Of a stretch of DNA of 64,000 nt, positions 58,320-64,000 are shown in pieces. Within the stretch, counting starts at the first letter, position 1; each line of letters opens with the position of its first letter. The translations under genes and the position numbers were made by a program. The stretch covers positions 279,807,352-279,871,351 of the forward strand of contig CP136064.1 of NCBI GenBank assembly GCA_032622095.1, read 5' to 3'. The notes beneath the pieces are model-generated. The model saw nothing but the letters and a program-made list of their open reading frames with translations. It did no database searches and had not been told where the DNA came from. This stretch comes from Siphonodentalium dalli (taxonomy: Eukaryota; Mollusca; Scaphopoda; Gadilida; Siphonodentaliidae).

Positions 58320-60996
58320 TTACGCAGCCTCTTTACTTTTGCCCTTTTTCTTGAACCATTCATCACTCTTGTCAGCAGCAATAGCCTGCAAAAGTAATTT
58401 GCAATGGAATTAACCCTTTCATGACTGGAGCTTCCTGAAATTTTGCAAAAACTTGCGCCAATGCATTCTCTCATATATGCAAGTCTCCCATAGGGAGCCT
58501 CGCATATATAAGATCATATATTGGACTAACAATATTTACCTTGAACATGTAATCCAGTGCATTCTCTTATATATGTGAGGCTCCCCTTTGGGAGACTAAC
58601 AATATATAAGAGAATGCGCTGGCACAGGGTAATTTATGCTGCACCAGCACAGCTCCCGTAATGAGATGGTTAAAAGCCTGTGACAGTTAGGAACCCCAAA
58701 TTATACCCCAGTAATTTATTCCTGTCCTCTCCATACACATCTGTCATGTGTCATGAGAATAAATCATTACATTGCAGAGATCAAAATAGTTTCATAAATA
58801 CATTTATACAAATTTTATATGCACACAAGGGTCCAGGAAAATCTTTATTTTGTTATATATTACAAGAAGGGTCTGAGGATGGTTTTCTGGGAAAATCACC
58901 AATTCTGAAAAAGTTGGCTCAAGAATAAAAAAGCGGTAATTTAACAGCATAAATTCTTTTGCAATCTTTATATCTGGGAATACCACTCACCAAGGGCCCT
59001 CAGAAGCTTTGAGATTTGATTCGATGGTGAGACACCAGGTGACACGGTCTAGTTTGATGAATATGAAGCATATTGGTTAATCAGAGATGTACATGTAGGC
59101 ATTCTTGAATTGTGTCTATTGACTTGCAATGTTCATAAATCGAAAACTCTACCGATGTTTAGAATTTAGAAAAGTAGAAGCTTTTTCTGTGATTTGATAT
59201 GCAAATATCACCCGATTCAATTTGACTGCAAACCCCCGATACACAGGATCCTACACTCACCTCATCCAGTAGAGTATCTGCTTTAGGATCGACCTGCGAT
59301 AATTCCAGGAATGCCTCATCACCTACAAAGCAAATCTCATGTCCATCCTAGAAACAAAGAAATATAAAATCAGATTGAATATCACATTCTCACAACTAGT
59401 GTTTTATTCTAGTAGCTCCAGTGGTCAGAGTTGACATTTGGTCCTGCTAAGCGATTTTTTATTGCTTAAATGGGCAAGTCTAGTTTGAAATACTGTGACG
59501 GATCAAAATTAGTTTCACCCACATTGGGAAAACTCATTTGGAATACAAGTCTCTAGGTTACTTGAAGCAAAGATAATATTTTTATCTATACTTGTATATA
59601 CAGTTTTTTTGTGAACTGCACTTTTTTTGTCCCATTGACGATACATTTCCAGAGGTCACTATTTTTTTATTCATGTTTACTTTGTTCTAAATAGGTGTAA
59701 TTCTCTTTAATATTTTTTTTATTAAACATGTACAGTAACCATAGCAATAATGGCCCAGCACACACAATCATGCTGTGGTTACAATTAGCAGTCAAAATTA
59801 ATCTGACATTAACGTTATTGCTATAAGAAACTCCAGTTAGAAAGAGCGAATAATTGTTCAGTGCTATACCATAGACAGAAGATTATTATTAATTATTACT
59901 CACCGGATCAGCTAGGATAACAACAACAACGGTAGCCTTCCCAGGAGTGTCGAGACTGACTAGCGGTGTGACAATTGTCTGATTCTCTGCCTTCATATTC
60001 TTTTCCAAATCGGGGAGCTGGAAATTGTGGTAGTTTTTAATATATCAAAAGTGGATTAGTGAAACTTACAAATTAGTTTTATTCCTTGAAATGATTTCTC
60101 AAAAATAAATTTTTATATTTAAATTTTGAATTATTTTTTTTTAAATTATTGATTTATATTCTGATTAAAAGTTTTATATAGTTTCTGGGGTATAAAATAA
60201 TAAATATGAGTCAAAGACACCTGCTGTCTGGAAACGCTTCTATGAATTAATATTTATATTATATCGATATTTTCTTACATAAATCGATAATCAATTGGGA
60301 CCATTTTTCGTTCTAATTTTAGACAGTTATCCTGCATGCTACGTTTGAACAAAATAAAATCAATATCAATTGATAGAAGCGTTTCCAGACAGGGGTATTT
60401 GATTCATATTTATTATTTTATAACCAGCAAGCTATATAAAAAAATTTATAGGAATAGATAGACCATCTTTAGACTAGCAAAATTGACATGATGTTAGAAC
60501 AAATGAACAAACTATACGTACCTCTGATGCTGGACAAGAGAAGGCTATCCTCCCAAACGCAGTCGCATGTTCAACTTTCTCCCTGATGTCTACGAGCTCC
60601 AACTTACACTGTATATTGGAAGAATCAGCACGAATTAATAATAATCAAAACTAAACTGGCATCCTAGCATATTGTGATTAGTGACTACAAGTTGCAACAA
60701 AGATACATGTTAAGTCAATCTTCGATATAGATTTTTTAAATTGCTAGATAATTATTGGATAACTGAGATAAAAATAATGAATTATTGAGAAGAACTTCTT
60801 TCTGTAAATGCATCTGTGACTTCCTGAAGGAGTAGAATTGATTTGAGCAAAACATAGGGTAATTTGAAATTAGTACTTTGGTTTGAAAATTGACATTTAA
60901 TTTGAATTCAACACACCTGATCATCTGAGTATCCAAGGAGTGCAGATTTCTCTTCCTTCTTATACACCGTCATCCCACACAACCGTGACCAGAAAT
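58320..60996 (-). CDS. GLOD4: Glyoxalase domain-containing protein 4, C-terminal half (five exons, 5' part outside the window)
   Basis: Minus-strand exons in gene order: 60917-60996, 60522-60608, 59904-60017, 59261-59347, 58320-58385 (stop TAA at 58320-58322). All have AG/GT borders and agree in phase. The 143 residues include [86 protein letters not shown] and [14 protein letters not shown]. From memory this follows animal GLOD4 closely, through the second VOC (glyoxalase/dioxygenase-fold) domain to the C-terminus. The family lacks proven glyoxalase I activity; mitochondrial localisation is reported for the human protein. The first VOC domain (about 150 residues) is not found between 61060 and 64000, so it lies beyond the window. 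The first exon seen has a duplicated acceptor (60961-61055). Confidence 0.95.
58410..58673. mobile_element. piggyBac-type MITE (family B) in the last GLOD4 intron
   Basis: TTAACCCTTTCATGACTGGA at the left. The right end has drifted to CCCGTAATGAGATGGTTAA. Two hairpins (58455-58525, 58553-58624) are included. Its left TTAA is 24 bp from the last GLOD4 exon, so on the gene's strand it ends just upstream of the splice acceptor. Confidence 0.85.
58674..59260 (-). other. GLOD4: Remainder of the last GLOD4 intron
   Basis: No coding segment seen. Open frames on both strands (58680-58928, 58804-58986) have no domain or splice context. Confidence 0.45.
60160..60475. mobile_element. MITE family E (left end lost) in a GLOD4 intron
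   Basis: Arms AGTTTTATATAGTTTCTGGG, TATAAAATAATAAATATGAG and, mirrored, TTATAGGAATAGATAGACCATC, with a TTAATATT core. The outer left GGTCTATCTC word is missing. Confidence 0.6.
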
Positions 60997-61055
60997 CTAC
61001 AAGAGTTATTTATATACCGTCATCCCACACAACCGTGACCAGAAATCTACAAGAG
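60961..61055 (-). repeat. GLOD4: Tandem 50-bp duplication of a GLOD4 splice acceptor and exon start
   Basis: TACCGTCATCCCACACAACC plus GTGACCAGAAATCTACAAGAGT occurs twice, 50 bp apart. On the minus strand each copy is an acceptor (CTCTTGTAG) followed by the same exon start (ATTTCTGGTCACGGTTG). The copy met first by the spliceosome (outer, at 61046) would read GTA TAT AAA TAA and stop, so the inner copy (60996) must be the functional one. Confidence 0.9.
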
Positions 61056-61155
61056 TGATTGTCAGATCAAAATTTTGGCACACTAAATTGGATTATTGGG
61101 GTAATACTGCAGAAAGGATCAGGTTACATTTTCAACTTTTCGGCTCAGTCTACAG

Positions 61156-62032
61156 TAGACCCCGAAGCCACGACAACTAGTTTTCACGGCTGGCTCAACC
61201 AATTTCGTGGCTGGTTATCTAGCTAAGCTGGCTCAGTCGCGACGTTCATGGCTGACAAAATATGGCGGCTCAGCCAGCTGAGACGTTATCTTCAGCGTAT
61301 TTCATTTCCGAAATTGTCCTAATCCCCGGTTATAGACACCCGCTTGTTTTAGCTTTTGTGGTGAACCCGTAGAATTCCAGACCACGCGTATTCTTTTGAT
61401 GTTGGGCTTTTCCGTTATGGCGAAAATACACGAAGGACTCAGTGAAGGACTGGCAGGGATGTACTATGTAGTTTCCCATCTATATAATCGGTATAAGTTA
61501 CATTGGGTCTTCTGTCGACTTCAGACGGCTATCATCACTGGCATCTTGAGATATATGCATGCATCATTGAATGCTGAATCCGATAGTATTGATATATAAT
61601 ATTTCAAACTATTTTCTATTCTCTTCTACAGGTTATGTGCATATATTGACAAATGTCAGCGATGTCTGAGACTGAGTCATGTCGAAATAAACAATTTATA
61701 CTTTAAACCCTTTCAATACTGAATGATGCTCCCACTCAGTTATATGAAAGCATGCATTTGTCTATTCCACAATGAGAGGCCCGGGTGTTCTGATAGTATA
61801 ACAACCATACCGTGTCCTTGCGAGTATGCCAATATTAGGCAATGCAGTTTAGTTATTTGAGATTTGCAGTACAGTTGTCCTTAACATATAAGCCCATGTA
61901 CACGGTTCAGCCATTTTACAATTCCGGTAGCGGAGATTTTGTTCATGCGGCTGGCGTTAGAGATAATATGGCTGGCGGCGGCTTGTGGCCAATATGGCTG
62001 GCGGCAGCGTGCGATGGCGGCTTTGGGGTCTA
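61156..62032. mobile_element. Non-autonomous hAT element with 8-bp target duplication
   Basis: Inverted ends TAGACCCCGAAGCC / GGCTTTGGGGTCTA, flanked by GTCTACAG on both sides (61148-61155, 62033-62040). 877 bp. Subterminal words GGCTCAGCC and GGCTGGCGGC are repeated. No transposase motif. Confidence 0.82.
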
Positions 62033-62040
62033 GTCTACAG

Positions 62041-62464
62041 TGCGAAATTTGACAATAACTGTCTAAATTTCTAGTTCATGGAAGTATACCTGTAAGTACA
62101 TTTTATTGAATGATTTTCATCATAAAGTTGATATAACTGCTCAGTGAATGACAATTGTTATCTAGCTGTCATCTGTCATTGTTTTTGCAACTCTTGTGTC
62201 TGTTTATTTTCTGCACGCACTCAATGTCTCTTGTTGAAAAAAACAGTTCCTGGTCGAAAGCTGCAAAAATCAGAAAACGTAGTAACCTGACCCCTCCAGC
62301 AGTAAAACCCTTTGATTACGCGATGCTAGCTGATGGTAGTTACATGATTTACATTATTAATTTGTATGAATATTCACATAATAAGTTTGAATAAACAGCC
62401 TTGGATTGTATGTAGAACTTCTGAAGATCCTACAAAAATTTAATGGGAATACATAGTGCTTCTC
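62041..62464. other. No gene recognised
   Basis: Between the hAT element and MITE family D. The open frame at 62155-62394 has no recognisable domain. Presumably a GLOD4 intron if the gene continues past the window. Confidence 0.35.
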
Positions 62465-62680
62465 CAAAGTTCTCTGCCTGATGTCCCCAGAGGATGAATT
62501 TAGTGACATAGCGTCTCCAAATTAATCCTCTGGGGACCTCATTCTGCATAGCCTCATCTGCTGTGGGAGACCTTAACACAGATTTGAAGTTCACAAGTGG
62601 TGACGTGTGCCCATTGGCACCTCGATTATGCATTGTGTCGTCTGCCAATTTGGGGGATAAAGAGAAACTAAACTAAATGA
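62465..62680. mobile_element. Partial MITE family D
   Basis: A shortened hairpin (ATGTCCCCAGAGGATGAATT ... AATTAATCCTCTGGGGACCT) and the family D spacer words (GAAGTTCACAAGTGGTGA, TCTGCCAATTTGGGGGATAA). Confidence 0.65.
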
Positions 62681-62687
62681 AAGTGTC

Positions 62688-63450
62688 AATGACACTGTAG
62701 CTCAACTTGGAAAGGGAATAATTTAATGTGTTACTGTCGATGGAGTGATTAGGAATGTGGAAAGTTGAATGTCTAATACTAGTTTATCAACATGAAAAGA
62801 TATATATATACATGTATATAAAAGTAAAATCTAAGATGGTTGCTGGCAGCTATGTTTTCCAATAATTAAAAAACATTTGATAGCTTTAGTCATGCACAGA
62901 GTAGAATCCAAAATGGCCGCTGGCAGCCATGTTTTAATGCCGAATAACCCCAAAATGACTCGTTCCCATCTACATGCCAATGTCAACATCCATGACAAAT
63001 TTCATAATAATCGGACCAAAGGTACGAACTGTAGCCCGTGCTAAAGGAAATTGTTGACGAATCACACACACACACACACCCCTGTTTGTATTACATACGT
63101 TGTGGGGACATTTCTTTAGAAATTCAAACAATACCGTAGTTGTGAGGACCTCGTTATTTCGTAAATATATCCAAACTCGGAGGGTACCTTTAACGAAATA
63201 ACGGCAATCTTTGTAACGCATGCGTAGTATCATTTCCGCCTAGTGCGGACGAAAAAATATCAAAAATTTCAAAAAATACAAATTTCCGTCGCCTTAAGGG
63301 AAAAAATTGTTAACATTGTGAGGACATTGTTTTACTATATGAATGTCCTCACAGTTGGGTTGACACACTCACATACACACACACACTCACGATGGATACC
63401 AAGCCATGGCAATAGCTCAAACTTTACAAAGTAAAGTTGAGCTAAAAAGA
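62688..63450. mobile_element. Element with GTAGCTCAACTT ends and CA microsatellites
   Basis: TGTAGCTCAACTTGGAAAG at the left and CTTTACAAAGTAAAGTTGAG at the right are inverted. The interior has AAAATGGCCGCTGGCAGCCA, CATGACAAATTTCATAATAA, (CA)n at 63061-63080 and again at 63366-63392. A related sequence lies at 30000-30240. Confidence 0.5.
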
Positions 63451-63489
63451 GTTTCTAAAGAAAATAAAAATCTTGTCAGTTTTGTGCCG

Positions 63490-64000
63490 GGTCACTAAAT
63501 TCACCTTCTGGGGACCTCATTCTGCATATGTCCGGCATAATATTTTGAGGCCTGGTTAAAATATGGAATGATAAGCACAGGAGGAGATACCAAGCCTGCA
63601 AATAGGGTGTCTGTCATTTGCAGAATGAGGTCCCCAGAGGGTGAATTTAGTGATGCTATCCCGCACAGTGGGCTAGCATCACCAAATTCACCCTCTGGAG
63701 ACCTCATTCTGCTTAAGCCTCGTCTTCTGGGAAGTATCTATAGTCTCAAATTAACATTGTTTTTAGTTATGTTTTCCCTTCTGAGAAGTTTCTATATCCC
63801 CTAATTTGCAGAAGATAAAATGCATAATCGAGGTGCCCAATGGGTGAACATCATCAACTTCAACAGGGGAACTTCAATCTCATCCTAGGTCTACCATAGC
63901 AGTTGAGGGACTAAGCAGAATGAAATCCCCAGAGGGTGAATTTGGTGATGCTAGCCCACTATGCAGGATAGCATAACTAAATTCACCCTCTGGGGGACCT
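63490..64000. mobile_element. MITE family D copies, running off the window
   Basis: A half copy (63490-63530, CACTAAATTCACCTTCTGGG) is followed by a copy from about 63590 with hairpins at 63620-63712 and 63913 to the window end. The second ends beyond the window. Confidence 0.7.

Noticed and set aside
61842-62033. Upstream GLOD4 exon in 61060-62040
   Set aside because: The interval 61156-62032 is a hAT element with clean target duplications. No segment resembling the GLOD4 first VOC domain was seen to the window end.

Overview
This is a stretch of eukaryotic nuclear DNA. Genes are split by many introns with GT...AG borders, introns and intergenic DNA are AT-rich, and most of the window is transposon-derived. 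The repeat mix and the recognisable gene suggest a marine invertebrate, most likely a bivalve mollusc. That mix includes a CR1/jockey-type LINE with a 2A-like motif, piggyBac, hAT and mariner-type MITEs, a DIRS-like element, and a repeat beginning ACCCCCCACAACGAAGTTAG that I associate with molluscs. The taxon call is inference only.

Two host genes can be supported. The first is a plus-strand gene of at least 18 internal and terminal exons plus one tentative first exon (16338-45916). It reads through every splice junction in phase to a protein of about 796 residues. It looks like a TBC (RabGAP-fold) domain without the usual catalytic Arg and Gln fingers, followed by a coiled coil and a Pro/Lys-rich tail. 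The second is the 3' half of GLOD4 (glyoxalase domain-containing protein 4) on the minus strand (58320-60996, five exons). Its 5' exons lie beyond the window. The two genes are convergent, about 12 kb apart.

Layout: 0.8-4.4 kb holds a decayed minus-strand LINE. From 4.5 to 8.5 kb there is a long inverted-repeat element containing a MULE-like element with PHD-like finger and FLYWCH remnants. From 9.5 to 15.6 kb there are hAT, Harbinger-like and other non-autonomous elements. From 16.3 to 45.9 kb lies the TBC-like gene, whose introns are packed with MITEs, minisatellites and a probable solo LTR. From 46.2 to 51.1 kb lies a 4.9-kb element with the DIRS hallmark: two inverted terminal repeats plus an internal region complementary to the joined ends. 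From 51 to 58 kb are satellites and MITEs, then GLOD4, then more elements to the end.

The most interesting points are the DIRS-like architecture, the catalytically dead-looking TBC gene, duplicated decoy splice acceptors in both host genes that would each lead to a stop codon, an exon-derived 24-bp minisatellite, a piggyBac-type MITE whose TTAA target includes the host stop codon, and a mariner-type MITE whose empty site is preserved in neighbouring satellite units.
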